Positions 50,996 to 61,153 are shown, counted from the first letter of the stretch. The stretch: 64,000 nucleotides of DNA from Actinomycetospora sp. TBRC 11914 (GCF_012933465.1 NZ_JABBND010000019.1:1-64000); one strand, 5' to 3'. The notes: a model not told the origin generated them from the letters alone. Program-made: numbers and translations.

Positions 50996-51801
50996 CCGTG
51001 CCGCGCTCCCTGCTGTTCGTGCCCGGTGGACGCGCGGACATGGTCGCGAAGGCGCCGCGCTCGGCGCCGGACGCGATCGCGGTCGACCTCGAGGACGCGG
51101 TGGCGGCCGACGACAAGGACACCGCCCGCCCGACCGCGGTCGGCGCGGTCCGCGACCTCCCCGTCGACGCTGCGCTGGTCCTGGTCCGCGTCAACCCGCC
51201 GGGCACGCCCTGGCACGACGACGACGTCGAGGCCGTCAGCGGCACCCGGGCCGGGGTGGTGCTGCCCAAGTACGAGGACCCGGAGCAGCTCCGGGACCTG
51301 CGAGCGCGGCTCGGCGACCGGCCCGTCGTCGTCGGGCTCGAGACAGCCCGCGGGGTGGCGCGGGCGCGGGACCTGCTGGCCGGGTCCGACGTCACCGCCG
51401 CCTACTTCGGGGCCGAGGACTTCATCGCCTCGGTCGGGGGCCGGCGGACGCCGTCGAGCCGCGAGGTGCTGTACGCGCGTTCGGAGGTGCTGCTCGCGGC
51501 GCGGTTGGCCGGCGTCGGGGCGCTCGACCAGACCGTGGTGAACGTCCGCGACGCCGAGCTCTTCCGCGCCGATGCCGCCGAGGGCCGCGACCTCGGCTAC
51601 GACGGCAAGATCTGCATCCACCCGGCGCAGGTCACGCTCGCCCACGAGGTGTTCACGCCCTCCGACGAGGAGATCGCGCACGCCCGCGACGTCGTCGCGG
51701 CCGGGCGGGCCGGGGTGGGCGTGGTGAACGGCGAGATGGTCGACGACGTGCACCTCCGGATGGCGGCCGCCGTCCTCGCCCGGGCGGGAGCGGAGGTGTG
51801 A
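50992..51801 (+). CDS. HpcH/HpaI aldolase/CitE-like CoA-ester lyase
   Basis: 269 residues, TIM barrel of the CitE/malyl-CoA lyase group. [17 protein letters not shown] start; substrate/metal motifs [15 protein letters not shown] (30-44), [16 protein letters not shown] and [13 protein letters not shown]. These enzymes cleave or form 3-hydroxyacyl-CoA esters; the mycobacterial CitE-like Rv2498c works on 3-hydroxy-3-methylglutaryl-type substrates as I recall. GTG overlaps the MaoC stop. The adjacency MaoC-CitE is conserved in actinobacterial leucine clusters. Confidence 0.88.
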   Translation: MTVPRSLLFVPGGRADMVAKAPRSAPDAIAVDLEDAVAADDKDTARPTAVGAVRDLPVDAALVLVRVNPPGTPWHDDDVEAVSGTRAGVVLPKYEDPEQLRDLRARLGDRPVVVGLETARGVARARDLLAGSDVTAAYFGAEDFIASVGGRRTPSSREVLYARSEVLLAARLAGVGALDQTVVNVRDAELFRADAAEGRDLGYDGKICIHPAQVTLAHEVFTPSDEEIAHARDVVAAGRAGVGVVNGEMVDDVHLRMAAAVLARAGAEV

Positions 51802-52685
51802 GGGTCGGGCTGATGCTGCCGCCGACGGCGGACCCGGGCGAGATCCCGACGCTGGCCGCGCGGGCCGAGCAGCTCGGGTTCGACCTGGTCGCCGCCGGCG
51901 AGCACGTCCTGTTCGGCAGCCCCACCTCGAACGCGTTCGTCACGCTCGCGGCGGCCGCCGCGGCCACCAGCCGGGTGCGGCTGGTCTCCGCGGTGACGCT
52001 GCTGCCGCTGTACCCGGCGGTCCTCGCGGCGAAGCTGGCGGCGACGCTGGACCGGGTGTCCGCCGGGCGGTTCGAGCTCGGCGTCGGGGTGGGGGGCGAG
52101 AACCCGGCGGAGTTCGCGGCGTGCGGGGTGCCGGTGAGCGCCCGGGGCCGGCGGACCGACGAGGCGCTCCCCGTCGTACGGGCCTACCTGGCCGGGGAGA
52201 CCGTGACCGTCGAGGGCGAGCCGACCCGGCTCGACCCGCTGCCCGTCGGGCCCGTGCCGGTCTGGGTCGGCGGGCGCTCGGAGGCGGCGATGCGCCGGGC
52301 CGGCCGCGCCGGCGAGGTGTGGATGCCGTACCTGTGCAGCCCCGACCGCGTGCGCCGCGGCCTGCGGCTCGCGAACGACGTCGCGGCCGAGCAGGGCCGG
52401 CCGCCCGTGACCGGGGGCCTGCTGGCGTGGTCGGCGGTGGCGCCCACCCGCGCCGCGGCGCGCACCCTCGCCGTCGGGACCCTGCAGCGGATCTACGGCC
52501 AGGACATGGACCGCCTCGTCGACGCGTGCGTGCCGCACGGCACCGCCGACGACGTCGTCGCGCGGTTCGCGGACTACGCCGAGGCCGGGGCGGAGTCGAT
52601 CCTCTTCGCGCCGCTGTGCGCCGCGGGCGGGCACACCGCGGCGATCGAGGAGGTCGGCGCGGCGCTCGCCACGTCCCGCGCCTGA
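51798..52685 (+). CDS. LLM-class (luciferase-like) F420-dependent oxidoreductase
   Basis: 295 residues. [37 protein letters not shown] (residues about 2-38) and ATLDRVSAGRFELGVGVGG are typical of F420- or FMN-dependent TIM-barrel oxidoreductases, with PVWVGGRSEAAMRRAGR following. Whether the cofactor is F420 or FMN cannot be decided. GTG overlaps the CitE-like stop (GTGA), making it the last tightly coupled gene of the operon. Substrate unknown; its presence is not explained by leucine degradation. Confidence 0.85.
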   Translation: MRVGLMLPPTADPGEIPTLAARAEQLGFDLVAAGEHVLFGSPTSNAFVTLAAAAAATSRVRLVSAVTLLPLYPAVLAAKLAATLDRVSAGRFELGVGVGGENPAEFAACGVPVSARGRRTDEALPVVRAYLAGETVTVEGEPTRLDPLPVGPVPVWVGGRSEAAMRRAGRAGEVWMPYLCSPDRVRRGLRLANDVAAEQGRPPVTGGLLAWSAVAPTRAAARTLAVGTLQRIYGQDMDRLVDACVPHGTADDVVARFADYAEAGAESILFAPLCAAGGHTAAIEEVGAALATSRA

Positions 52686-52718
52686 TTGCGGCCCGGCAGG
52701 CCGCGGGCACTCGGGCGG

Positions 52719-53561
52719 ATGAGCGAGGACGGTGCCGACACGAGGGTCCTGGACCCGGAGGAGTTCTACCGCAACGGCGCGACGCCGTTCGTCGCGTGCC
52801 AGGCCGACCAGCGCTTCAGCTACGCGCTGCACGTCCCCGGGACGCACCGCACCACGACCTCCCCGCTCCCGCTGCTGGTCGTGGTGCACGGCACCGCCCG
52901 CACCGCCGAGCGCTACCGCGACGCCCTGGCCGGGTTCGCCGAGACGCACGGGTGCGTGGTGCTCGCGCCGCTCTTCCCCGCGGGCATCGGGGACCCGGAC
53001 GACCTGCACCGCTTCAAGTTCCTCGTCCACGACGACCTGCGGTTCGACCGCGTCCTGCTGGCGATGGTCGACGAGGTCGCGGCGCGCTACCGGGTGGACG
53101 CCGACCGGTTCCTGCTCCACGGCTTCTCCGGCGGCGGCCAGTTCACCCACCGCTTCCTCTACCTGCACCCGGAGCGGCTGGCCGCCGCGTCGGTCGGGGC
53201 CCCGGGCCGGGTGACGATGCTCGATCCGGCCCGTCCCTGGTGGATCGGCACCGCCGACGTCGCCGACCGCTTCGGCCGGGAGATCGACCTCGACGCGCTG
53301 CGGCGCGTGGCGGTGCAGCTCGTGGTCGGCGCGGACGACGTGGAGACCTGGGAGATCAACAACCCCGGGGGCCGGAACTGGATGCCCGGCGCCGACGCGG
53401 CCGGCACCACGCGCGTGGCGCGGCTGCGGGCCCTGCACGCCAACCTCGCCGCCCACGGCGTCGACGCCCGCCTCGACCTCGTGCCCGGGGTCGGGCACCA
53501 GGGCGCGCGGGTCCTGCCGACGGTCGAACGCTTCTTCGCCGACGTGCTCGCGGCCCGCTGA
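52719..53561 (+). CDS. Alpha/beta hydrolase, PHB-depolymerase/feruloyl-esterase-like
   Basis: 280 residues. Oxyanion strand LLVVVHGTARTAERYRDAL, nucleophile elbow LLHGFSGGGQFTHRF (Ser near 139), late acid LVVGADDVETWE and catalytic His in VPGVGHQGARVL. There is no signal peptide, so it is intracellular. It resembles the polyhydroxybutyrate-depolymerase-like esterases. ATG 52719; 33 bp after the LLM gene, so it may be the distal gene of the operon. A hairpin terminator follows at 53602-53623. Confidence 0.8.
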   Translation: MSEDGADTRVLDPEEFYRNGATPFVACQADQRFSYALHVPGTHRTTTSPLPLLVVVHGTARTAERYRDALAGFAETHGCVVLAPLFPAGIGDPDDLHRFKFLVHDDLRFDRVLLAMVDEVAARYRVDADRFLLHGFSGGGQFTHRFLYLHPERLAAASVGAPGRVTMLDPARPWWIGTADVADRFGREIDLDALRRVAVQLVVGADDVETWEINNPGGRNWMPGADAAGTTRVARLRALHANLAAHGVDARLDLVPGVGHQGARVLPTVERFFADVLAAR

Positions 53562-53601
53562 CCGCCGGTTCGGCCGACGTGGAGGAGGCCACATCCGGGC
53601 G

Positions 53602-53623
53602 GCCCGCCGTTCGGCCGGCGGGC
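53602..53623 (+). terminator. Hairpin terminator after the acyl-CoA operon
   Basis: GCCCGCCG (53602-53609), loop TTCGGC, CGGCGGGC (53616-53623): perfect 8-bp GC stem 40 bp after the hydrolase stop, without a T-tract. It is the only clear structure in the 136-bp gap before 53698. Confidence 0.55.
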
Positions 53624-53697
53624 GCCCGCGGGTAGCGCTGACGGCGGGGCCGGCGGAGCGAGCCGACCGGCGCCGACGGACCACGGGGGAGACGACG

Positions 53698-54870
53698 ATG
53701 AGGGAACACCTCTCGGGCATCGAGGCCCGGGACCGCGGGATCACCGAGCTCTGCGCACAGATCGCGCCCGCCGGGCACCGCGTCGTGATCACCCACACCA
53801 CCGAGCCGGTCGAGGACCTCGGCGCGCGCCTCACCCCGGACGGCCCGGTCGACGACGGCGGCCGGCCGCTGTGGATCTACGGGTCGACGCTGCCGCGGGA
53901 GCTGATCGAGCGCTCCTCCAAGGTGCAGGTGCACGAGCCGCTCCCCGACGACGAGGCCCCGGCCTGGTTCGACCGCCGCTTCCCCCGCCACATCCGGGGC
54001 ACGACGGTGCCCGGGTACAGCTGCTTCTCCCGCGACGCCGTGGTGCGGGCCGTCCACGACCTGCTGGAGACCTACGTCGGGGTCCGGCTGAAGGACCCGA
54101 ACGGCAACAGCGGGGTGGGCCAGTCGTCGCTGCACGCGGTCGAGGAGATCGACCGGGAGCTCGGGGCCGTCGCCGACCGCGTCCGCGAGGGGTCCGGGTC
54201 GGGGCTGGCGGAGTACCTGGCGACCTACGGCTACGTCGTCGAGGCCGAGGTCGCCGACGTCGAGGCCTACAGCGTCACCGTCACCCGGACCCCCGAGGAG
54301 CACTACAGCTCGTTCGGCCGGCTGCTCGAGCCGACGGTGGCCACCGAGGACCTGGGCGTGATCAACGCCTACGGCGGCACGTCGGTCGTGGTGGTCCGGG
54401 GGGAGCCCGAGGCGCTGGCGCAGCTGCCGGAGGACGGCGTCGTCGTCGACGACCCGGTCCTGGCGGGCGGCACGCTGCGCCTGTCCCCCACGCCCGGGAT
54501 CGTGCACGCAGCCCAGCGCTACATCGAGGGCATCCGCCTGTGGGAGGCCGACGGCGGCTTCGAGACGCGGGCCAACGTCGACGTCATCACGGGCACGCTG
54601 GTCAAGCGCAGCGGCGCCCGCCAGCACATCACCGCGTCGGTCGAGGAGTCCGGCCGGGTGGGCGGGGCCTCCCCCGCCGAGCTGCTGGGGATCCTGGCCC
54701 TGCAGGCCGACCCGGACCTGCCCTACGCCGTGCGCAGCACCCGGCACAGCTTCGACGACGCGGCCCGGACGTACGCACGGCACGCCTCGACCGTCCCCGG
54801 CAGCCGGGTGTTCTGGGACGGCGTCGACGAGGGCTGGGACGGCAAGTACGTGTTCATCGGCGCGTTCTGA
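53698..54870 (+). CDS. DUF3182-like protein, possible ATP-grasp fold
   Basis: 390 residues, no signal or membrane helix. VRLKDPNGNSGVGQSS (about 130-145) looks like an ATP-grasp nucleotide loop, and GVINAYGGTSVVVVRG, AYSVTVTRTPEEHYSSFGR and FETRANVDVITGTLVKRSG are conserved-looking strands. I associate the overall pattern with DUF3182, whose function is unknown; the family call is moderate. ATG 53698 follows GGGGGAGA. It is convergent with the response regulator gene, with a small CCCGCT-CTC-AGCGGG hairpin (54873-54887) at the junction. Confidence 0.6.
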   Translation: MREHLSGIEARDRGITELCAQIAPAGHRVVITHTTEPVEDLGARLTPDGPVDDGGRPLWIYGSTLPRELIERSSKVQVHEPLPDDEAPAWFDRRFPRHIRGTTVPGYSCFSRDAVVRAVHDLLETYVGVRLKDPNGNSGVGQSSLHAVEEIDRELGAVADRVREGSGSGLAEYLATYGYVVEAEVADVEAYSVTVTRTPEEHYSSFGRLLEPTVATEDLGVINAYGGTSVVVVRGEPEALAQLPEDGVVVDDPVLAGGTLRLSPTPGIVHAAQRYIEGIRLWEADGGFETRANVDVITGTLVKRSGARQHITASVEESGRVGGASPAELLGILALQADPDLPYAVRSTRHSFDDAARTYARHASTVPGSRVFWDGVDEGWDGKYVFIGAF

Positions 54871-54878
54871 CCCCGCTC

Positions 54879-55433
54879 TCAGCGGGCCGCCCGCAGCGTC
54901 GGGGAGGCCCCCTCCAGGGCTTCCCGCAGCCCCGTGGCCACCCGGTCGACGTCGGCGGCCGGGCCCTCGAGGGCCTGCACGGCGTCGCCGACCGCGGAGA
55001 GCAGCATGCGGCAGTGCTGCGCCTGCCGCGCCAGCTCGGCCTGGACCGTCCAGAGGTCGGCGAACACCTCGACCTTGGACCGCAGCACCCACGGGGAGAG
55101 CGGCTTGACCATGTAGTCGACCGCCCCGGCCCGGTACCCGCGCAGGGCGGACCCGGAGTCGCTGTCCGCCGCGGTGAGGAACAGGATCGGGATGTGGCGC
55201 GTCTTCTCGCGCTCCTTGATGTGCTCGGCGGTCTCGTAGCCGCTCATCCCGGGCATGTGCGCGTCGAGCACGATGAGCGCGTAGTCGTGGGTCAGCAGCC
55301 GCTTGAGCGCCTCCTCCCCGCCGATCACCGTGTCGACCTCGACCGGTGTGTCGGCGAGGATCGCCTCGAGCGCGACCAGGTTCTCCCGCCGGTCGTCCAC
55401 GGCGAGGACCCGGGGTGTCGGCACCGATCTCAT
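54879..55433 (-). CDS. Response regulator with receiver domain and short helical C-terminus
   Basis: 184 residues. Receiver domain (about 8-125): VDDRRENLVALEAIL acid pocket, phospho-acceptor Asp in LIVLDAHMPGMSGYE (about 58), FLTAADS and the Lys of YMVKPLSP. The remaining 60 residues are helical with no DNA-binding or enzymatic output domain. ATG 55433 overlaps the hybrid kinase stop (ATGA), so the two are co-translated and form a phosphorelay pair. The C-terminus may act as an interaction or histidine-phosphotransfer-like helix pair, but no clear HPt His is seen. Confidence 0.88.
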   Translation of the reverse strand: MRSVPTPRVLAVDDRRENLVALEAILADTPVEVDTVIGGEEALKRLLTHDYALIVLDAHMPGMSGYETAEHIKEREKTRHIPILFLTAADSDSGSALRGYRAGAVDYMVKPLSPWVLRSKVEVFADLWTVQAELARQAQHCRMLLSAVGDAVQALEGPAADVDRVATGLREALEGASPTLRAAR

Positions 55434-58400
55434 CGCGCCTCCCTCGCGTCGTCCGGTCCCGGGGGCGACACCCACGACGCCATCGTCGTGAGCAGCGCCT
55501 CGAGGTCGACCGGCTTGGTGATGTAGTCGCTGGCCCCCGACGCGAGGCTGGCCTGCCGGTCCTCGGGCATGGCCTTCGCGGTGAGGAAGAGGATCGGCAC
55601 CTCGGCACCGCCCGGCCCGGCCCGCATGCGGCGCGTCGTCTCGTAGCCGTCGAGGTCCGGCATCATCGCGTCCATCAGCACCACCCGGACCTCGGGGTGC
55701 TCGGCCAGCAGCCGGATGCCGTCGGCGCCGTTGTCGGCGTAGAGGACGTCGATGCCGTGGCGCTCCAGCGCACTGGTCAGCGCGAAGACGTTGCGGACGT
55801 CGTCGTCGACGATCAGCACGGTGGTGTCGCGCAGCGCGGCGTCGTGCGGCCCGGCGGCCTCGTGGGCCGCCGGCCGGATGATCGGGACCTGCGGCGGGAC
55901 GGGAGCGGCGTCCGCGGCGGGGGCGGTCAGCACGGCGAACGGGTCCGGCGGCGGGGCCGCGTCGGGGACGATCGTCGGCAGGTAGAGCGTGAAGGTCGAG
56001 CCCGCGCCGACCCGGGACGACACCGTGATCACCCCGCCGAGCAGCCGAGCCAGCTCCCGGCTGATCGAGAGTCCGAGGCCGGTGCCGCCGAAGCGCCGGC
56101 TGGTGGTGCCGTCGGCCTGCTGGAACGCCTCGAAGATCATCTCCAGTTTCTCCGGCGCGATGCCGATCCCCGTGTCCCGCACGACGAACCGGACCACGTC
56201 CTCGACCCCGACCAGGCCGGCCTCCTCGTAGCCCGAGCCCGGCTCCGCCGGCTCGATGAGCAGCTCGACCGACCCGGTGCTGGTGAACTTGACCGCGTTC
56301 GCGAGCAGGTTGCGCAGGATCTGCCGCAGCCGCTGGATGTCGGTGACGATGGACCGGGTCTGCGGCATCACCCGGAGGCTCAGCTCCAGCCCCTTCTCCT
56401 CGGCCTGTGCCCGGAACACGGTGTCGAGGTACTCGGGCACCCCGGCGAGGTCCACCGGGGTCGGGAAGACGTCCACCCGGCCCGCCTCGATCTTCGACAG
56501 GTCGAGGATGTCGTTGATCAGGTCGAGCAGGTCGGACCCGGCGTCGTGGATGGTCGAGGCGAACTCGATCTGCTTCACCGTGAGGTTCTGGTCGGGGTTG
56601 TCCGCGAGCATGCGCGAGAGCAGCAGCAGCGAGTTCAGCGGGTTGCGCAGCTCGTGGCTCATGTTCGCCAGGAAGTCCGACTTGTACTGGCTGGCCAGCG
56701 CGAGCTGCTGGGCCTTCTCCTCGACGCCGCGCCGGGCGGCGTCGATCTCCAGGTTCTTGATCTCGATCTTGCGGTTGCGGTCCGAGAGGAGCTCCGCCTT
56801 CTCCTCCAGCTCGGCGTTCGTGCGCTGCAGCTCGGCCGACTGCTCCTGCAGCTCGAGGGTGAGCCGCTGGGACTCCGAGAGCAGCGACTCGGTGCGGCGG
56901 CTCGCACGGATGGTCTTCACGGTGACACCGATGGCCCCGACCAGCCGCTCGAGGAAGATCCGGTGCAGGTCGGAGAACGGCATGAGCGACCCGAGCTCGA
57001 TGACCCCGTGCGACTCCCCCTCGAAGGTCACCGGCAGGAGGATCACCTCGACCGGCGTGATGTCGCCGAGGCCGGACCGGATCGCGAACAGGTCCGGGGC
57101 GATGTCCCGGACGACGACCGTCTGCTTGGTCGTCCCGACCTGCCCGACGAGGCCCTCCCGCGCGCCGAACACCGTCGGGGGGTCGAGGTCGAGCAGCGAC
57201 CCGCCCACCCCGTGGCCCGCCGAGAGCCGCCAGCCGACGGGGTGGGTGCTGTCGACCTCGCCGTCGGGGAACTCGGCGAGGAAGAACGCGCCGAGCTGGG
57301 CCCCGGTCAGCGGGACGACCTCCCGCAGGATCATCTGGGTCACGTCGGAGAGGTCGTGCTGGCCCTGCAGCAGCCCCCCGATGCGGGCGAGGTTCGAGTC
57401 CAGCCACCCCTGCTCGGCGTTCGCGTTGGTGGTGTCGAGCAGGGTCGCGATCATCAGGTTGAGGGTGTCCTTGAGCTGCGCCACCTCGCCCTGGGCCCGG
57501 ACCCCGATCCGCTGGGTCAGGTCGCCGCGGGTGACGGCGGTCGACACCTCGGCGATCGCCCGCAGCTGGGTGGTGAGCGTGGAGGCGAGCTGGTTGACGC
57601 TCTCGGTGAGGTCGCGCCAGGTCCCGGCGACGTCGCGCACCTGCGCCTGGCCGCCGAGCTCGCCCTCGGTGCCGACCTCGCGGGCGACGCGGGTGACCTC
57701 GTCGGCGAACGAGGACAGCTGGTCGACCATCGTGTTCACGGTGTCCTTGAGCTCGAGGATCTCCCCCCGGGCGTCCACCGTGATCTTCTGGCTCAGGTCC
57801 CCGCGGGCCACCGCGGTCGTCACCTGCGCGATGTTGCGGACCTGGCCGGTGAGGTTCGAGGCCATGTAGTTGACGTTGTCGGTGAGGTCGCGCCAGGTGC
57901 CCGACACGTGCGGGACGGCGGCCTGGCCGCCCAGCCGTCCCTCGGTGCCGACCTCGCGGGCCACCCGGGTGACCTCGTCGGCGAACGACGAGAGCTGGTC
58001 GACCATCGTGTTCACGGTGCTCTTCAGCTCGAGGATCTCGCCGCGGGCGTCCACCGTGATCTTCTGGCTCAGGTCCCCGCGGGCCACCGCGGTCGTCACC
58101 TGCGCGATGTTGCGGACCTGGTTGGTGAGGTTGCCGGCGAGGTGGTTGACGCTCTCGGTGAGGTCGCGCCAGGTGCCCGACACGTGCGGGACGGCGGCCT
58201 GGCCGCCCAGCCGTCCCTCGGTGCCGACCTCGCGGGCCACCCGGGTCACCTCGTCGGCGAACGACGAGAGCTGGTCGACCATCGTGTTCACGGTGCTCTT
58301 CAGCTCGAGGATCTCGCCGCGGGCATCGACCGTGATCTTCTGGCTCAGGTCCCCGCGGGCCACCGCGGTCGTCACCTGCGCGATGTTGCGGACCTGGTTG

Positions 58401-59866
58401 GTGAGGTTGCCGGCGAGGTGGTTGACGCTCTCGGTGAGGTCGCGCCAGGTCCCGGCGACGTCGCGCACCTGCGCCTGACCGCCGAGCTCGCCCTCGGTGC
58501 CGACCTCGCGGGCCACCCGGGTGACCTCGTCGGCGAACGACGAGAGCTGGTCGACCATCGTGTTCACGGTGCTCTTCAGCTCGAGGATCTCGCCGCGGGC
58601 ATCCACCGTGATCTTCTGGCTCAGGTCACCGCGGGCCACCGCCGTCGTCACCTGCGCGATGTTGCGGACCTGGTCGGTCAGGTTGGTGGCCATGAGGTTC
58701 ACCGCGTCGGTGAGGTCCTTCCAGGTGCCGGCGACGTTCGGGACCTGGGCCTGGCCGCCCAGCCGGCCCTCGGTGCCGACCTCGCGGGCCACCCGGGTCA
58801 CCTCGTCGGCGAACGAGGACAGCTGGTCGACCATCGTGTTCACGGTGCTCTTCAGCTCGAGGATCTCCCCCCGCGCGTCCACCGTGATCTTCTGACTGAG
58901 GTCGCCGCGGGCCACGGCGGTGGAGACCTGGGCGATCCCCCGGACCTGGTCGGTCAGGTTGGTGGCCATGAGGTTCACCGCGTCGGTGAGGTCCTTCCAG
59001 GTGCCGGCGACGTCCGGGACCTGGGCCTGGCCGCCCAGCCGGCCCTCGGTGCCCACCTCGCGCGCCACCCGGGTGACCTCGTCGGCGAACAGCCGGAGGG
59101 TGTCGGTCAGGGAGTTGATCGTGTCGGCGAGCTCGGCGACCTCGCCGCGGGCGCTGACCGTGATCTTGCGGGAGAGGTCGCCGTCGGCGATGGCGGTGGC
59201 GGCCGAGGAGATCGACCGGACCTGGTTCGTCAGGTTGCTCGCCATCGTGTTCACCGAGTCGGTGAGCGCGCGCCAGGTCCCCGCGACCCCGCGGACGTCG
59301 GCCTGGCCGCCCAGCTCGCCCTCGGTGCCCACCTCGCGGGCGACGCGCGTGACCTCGTCGGCGAACGAGGAGAGCTGGTCGACCATGGTGTTCACGGTGC
59401 GGCCGATCCGCAGGAACTCCCCGCGCAGCGGGCGTCCCTCGATCTCGAGCGCCATGTGCTCGGACAGGTCGCCCTCGGCGACGGCCTCGATGACGCGGGC
59501 GATCTCGGCCGTGGGCCGGGCGAGGTCGTCGATGAGCGAGTTGATCGCGCGCGCGGCGCTCGCCCAGGAGCCGTCGGCCGCCTCCTCGTCGAGGCGCTCG
59601 AGCATGCGGCCCTCGCGGCCGACCACGCGGCTGATCCGCAGCAGGTCCCGGTTGCGCCGCTCGTAGACCCGCACCATCTCGTTGAAGCGGTCGACGACGT
59701 CGCCGCCCACCCCTTCCCGGCGGGACAGCCGGACGTCGAACTCGCCGCGACGGACCTTCTCCATCGCGTCCGCGAGGTCGCTCAGCACGTCCTCGACGTC
59801 GTCGGCGACCGCCACGGATCCCGACTCGCCACCTCCCGACACGGTCCCGGAGCCCGGGTCGGACAT
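55430..59866 (-). CDS. Cytosolic hybrid sensor histidine kinase with tandem HAMP repeats (NIK1-like)
   Basis: 1,478 residues, no signal peptide or membrane helix. Residues 20-165 hold divergent HAMP-like units; residues about 168-811 are seven 92-residue repeats (each beginning [16 protein letters not shown] and containing [18 protein letters not shown]), about two HAMP units each. Then GAF (about 845-985), coiled coil ([20 protein letters not shown]...; 985-1050), HisKA with phospho-His1071 ([10 protein letters not shown]), HATPase ([23 protein letters not shown]) and receiver (Asp1399 in [14 protein letters not shown]). The layout recalls fungal group III osmosensing kinases. ATG 59866 has GAGGAG upstream. 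Coupled to the response regulator at 54879-55433. Confidence 0.92.
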   Translation of the reverse strand: MSDPGSGTVSGGGESGSVAVADDVEDVLSDLADAMEKVRRGEFDVRLSRREGVGGDVVDRFNEMVRVYERRNRDLLRISRVVGREGRMLERLDEEAADGSWASAARAINSLIDDLARPTAEIARVIEAVAEGDLSEHMALEIEGRPLRGEFLRIGRTVNTMVDQLSSFADEVTRVAREVGTEGELGGQADVRGVAGTWRALTDSVNTMASNLTNQVRSISSAATAIADGDLSRKITVSARGEVAELADTINSLTDTLRLFADEVTRVAREVGTEGRLGGQAQVPDVAGTWKDLTDAVNLMATNLTDQVRGIAQVSTAVARGDLSQKITVDARGEILELKSTVNTMVDQLSSFADEVTRVAREVGTEGRLGGQAQVPNVAGTWKDLTDAVNLMATNLTDQVRNIAQVTTAVARGDLSQKITVDARGEILELKSTVNTMVDQLSSFADEVTRVAREVGTEGELGGQAQVRDVAGTWRDLTESVNHLAGNLTNQVRNIAQVTTAVARGDLSQKITVDARGEILELKSTVNTMVDQLSSFADEVTRVAREVGTEGRLGGQAAVPHVSGTWRDLTESVNHLAGNLTNQVRNIAQVTTAVARGDLSQKITVDARGEILELKSTVNTMVDQLSSFADEVTRVAREVGTEGRLGGQAAVPHVSGTWRDLTDNVNYMASNLTGQVRNIAQVTTAVARGDLSQKITVDARGEILELKDTVNTMVDQLSSFADEVTRVAREVGTEGELGGQAQVRDVAGTWRDLTESVNQLASTLTTQLRAIAEVSTAVTRGDLTQRIGVRAQGEVAQLKDTLNLMIATLLDTTNANAEQGWLDSNLARIGGLLQGQHDLSDVTQMILREVVPLTGAQLGAFFLAEFPDGEVDSTHPVGWRLSAGHGVGGSLLDLDPPTVFGAREGLVGQVGTTKQTVVVRDIAPDLFAIRSGLGDITPVEVILLPVTFEGESHGVIELGSLMPFSDLHRIFLERLVGAIGVTVKTIRASRRTESLLSESQRLTLELQEQSAELQRTNAELEEKAELLSDRNRKIEIKNLEIDAARRGVEEKAQQLALASQYKSDFLANMSHELRNPLNSLLLLSRMLADNPDQNLTVKQIEFASTIHDAGSDLLDLINDILDLSKIEAGRVDVFPTPVDLAGVPEYLDTVFRAQAEEKGLELSLRVMPQTRSIVTDIQRLRQILRNLLANAVKFTSTGSVELLIEPAEPGSGYEEAGLVGVEDVVRFVVRDTGIGIAPEKLEMIFEAFQQADGTTSRRFGGTGLGLSISRELARLLGGVITVSSRVGAGSTFTLYLPTIVPDAAPPPDPFAVLTAPAADAAPVPPQVPIIRPAAHEAAGPHDAALRDTTVLIVDDDVRNVFALTSALERHGIDVLYADNGADGIRLLAEHPEVRVVLMDAMMPDLDGYETTRRMRAGPGGAEVPILFLTAKAMPEDRQASLASGASDYITKPVDLEALLTTMASWVSPPGPDDAREAR
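57544..59475 (-). repeat. Seven in-frame 276-bp tandem repeats within the kinase gene
   Basis: The phrase CTCGGTGCCSACCTCGCG recurs at 57664, 57940, 58216, 58492, 58768, 59044 and 59320, exactly 276 bp apart. Flanking limits are approximate. Central copies are nearly identical in DNA as well as protein. Confidence 0.9.
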
Positions 59867-60093
59867 CGCGCACTCCTCTCGCGGTGCGGAAATCCCCCGG
59901 TCGGAAGGTGTACACGGGTCCCCGCCACGGCGGCACCACCATCTGCCCGCCGTTCTCAGGCCCGCCGGGCGGTCGCACGGGCGAGGTGTGATCCGTTCCA
60001 TCGCCGTACCGAATAGTAGGACTTCCGAGTAACCGGCCGGGCGCGCGACCGTGGGGTGGTCCCCCTCCTCCGACGCACGTCCGCGAGGCTTCC
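59867..60093. promoter_or_regulatory. 227-bp divergent intergenic region
   Basis: Between the hybrid kinase and KAS III genes. A GTGTACAC palindrome is at 59908-59915, and an AT-richer patch GAATAGTAGGACTT is at about 60010-60023 that could be a -10 region for the rightward gene. No gene is evident. Confidence 0.35.
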
Positions 60094-61101
60094 TTGGGCC
60101 ACCCCGCCGTCCTGACCGCCGGTCATCCCGCGACGATGCTGGGACTCGGGGCCTACCGCCCCCGGCGCGCCGTCACCAACGACGAGGTGTGCGCCCACCT
60201 CGACGTCGACCCCGACTGGGTGCTGGCCCGCTCCGGCATCCGCACGCGCCGCTTCGCCGGACCGGACGAGACCGTCGTCGCGATGGGCGCCAGCGCCGCC
60301 CGCGACGCGCTGGCGGCGGCCGGGGTCGATCCCGCCGACGTCGGGGCCGTGCTCGTCGCGACGATGTCCGCGGACGCCGCGTCGCCGCAGGTCGCGACCC
60401 GGGTCGCGCACGAGGTCGGCGCGGTGCACGGGGCGGCGATGGACCTCGGCGCCGCGTGCGCCGGGTTCTGCTACGCGCTGGAGGTGGCGGGTGCGCTCGT
60501 CGGCGCCGGGCACGGCGCGGTCCTGGTGGTCGGGGTCGAGCGGATGACCGACATCGTCGAGCCCACCGACCGCTCGACGGCGTTCCTCTTCGGCGACGGT
60601 GCGGGCGCCGCCGTGGTCGGTCCGAGCGGGACGCCGGGGATCGGGACGGTGGCGTGGGGCGCGGACGGGTCGCAGGCCGACCTCATCGTGCAGTCGCCGT
60701 CGTTCGTCGAGCACGCCCGCGGTCTCGACGACCGCATGCCGGCGCTCCGAATGCAGGGGCCGGCGGTCTTCCGGTGGGCCACCACCCGGATGCCCCCGCT
60801 CGCCCAGCAGGCCCTCGTGCGCGCCGGCACGAAGGCCGAACAGCTCGACGCGTTCGTCCCCCACCAGGCCAACGCCCGGATCACCGACGGCATCGTCCGG
60901 GCGCTCGGCGTGCCCGAGCACGTCGCGGTGGCCCGCGACGTGGAGACGGCGGGGAACACCTCGGCGGCCTCGGTACCGCTCGCGATGCACGCGCTGCTCA
61001 CGTCGGGCGCGTCGCGGCCCGGCGACCAGGCCCTGCTCCTCGGCTTCGGGGCCGGCCTGACGTTCGCCTCCCAGGTGGCGACGCTGCCGCCCGCGGTGTG
61101 A
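60094..61101 (+). CDS. 3-oxoacyl-ACP synthase III (FabH/KAS III) family protein
   Basis: 335 residues, thiolase fold. Nucleophile Cys122 in LGAACAGFCYALEVA, His in FVPHQANARI (about 255) and Asn in ETAGNTSAASVPLA (about 288): the complete KAS III triad. FLFGDGAGAAVV is also typical. It condenses an acyl-CoA starter with malonyl-ACP, or acts as a similar acyltransferase. The TTG at 60094 has GAGG upstream; an ATG at 60136 would shorten it by 14 residues and still include MLGLGAYRP. Housekeeping FabH usually sits with other fab genes, so this lone copy may serve a specialised lipid. Confidence 0.87.
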   Translation: MGHPAVLTAGHPATMLGLGAYRPRRAVTNDEVCAHLDVDPDWVLARSGIRTRRFAGPDETVVAMGASAARDALAAAGVDPADVGAVLVATMSADAASPQVATRVAHEVGAVHGAAMDLGAACAGFCYALEVAGALVGAGHGAVLVVGVERMTDIVEPTDRSTAFLFGDGAGAAVVGPSGTPGIGTVAWGADGSQADLIVQSPSFVEHARGLDDRMPALRMQGPAVFRWATTRMPPLAQQALVRAGTKAEQLDAFVPHQANARITDGIVRALGVPEHVAVARDVETAGNTSAASVPLAMHALLTSGASRPGDQALLLGFGAGLTFASQVATLPPAV

Positions 61102-61117
61102 GGCACGAGATAACCGG

Positions 61118-61141
61118 AGTCACTCCGAAATCGGAGTGACT
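61118..61141. promoter_or_regulatory. Palindromic TetR operator
   Basis: AGTCACTCCG (61118-61127), AAAT, CGGAGTGACT (61132-61141): perfect 10-bp arms, 12 bp before the TetR ATG at 61154. It argues against the GTG at 61136, which lies inside it, as the start. Confidence 0.8.
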
Positions 61142-61153
61142 TCGAGTATCGTC

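Noticed and set aside
57544-59475. Regularly spaced repeats suggestive of a CRISPR array
   Set aside because: The 276-bp period is entirely coding (92-residue HAMP units), with no short repeat/unique spacer structure and no cas genes.
55346-60016. Very long open frame on the + strand opposite the hybrid kinase
   Set aside because: It mirrors the GC-rich kinase gene on the other strand. Its translation is Arg/Gly/Asp-rich low complexity with no domain, and the minus-strand frame has complete HAMP, GAF, HisKA, HATPase and receiver motifs.
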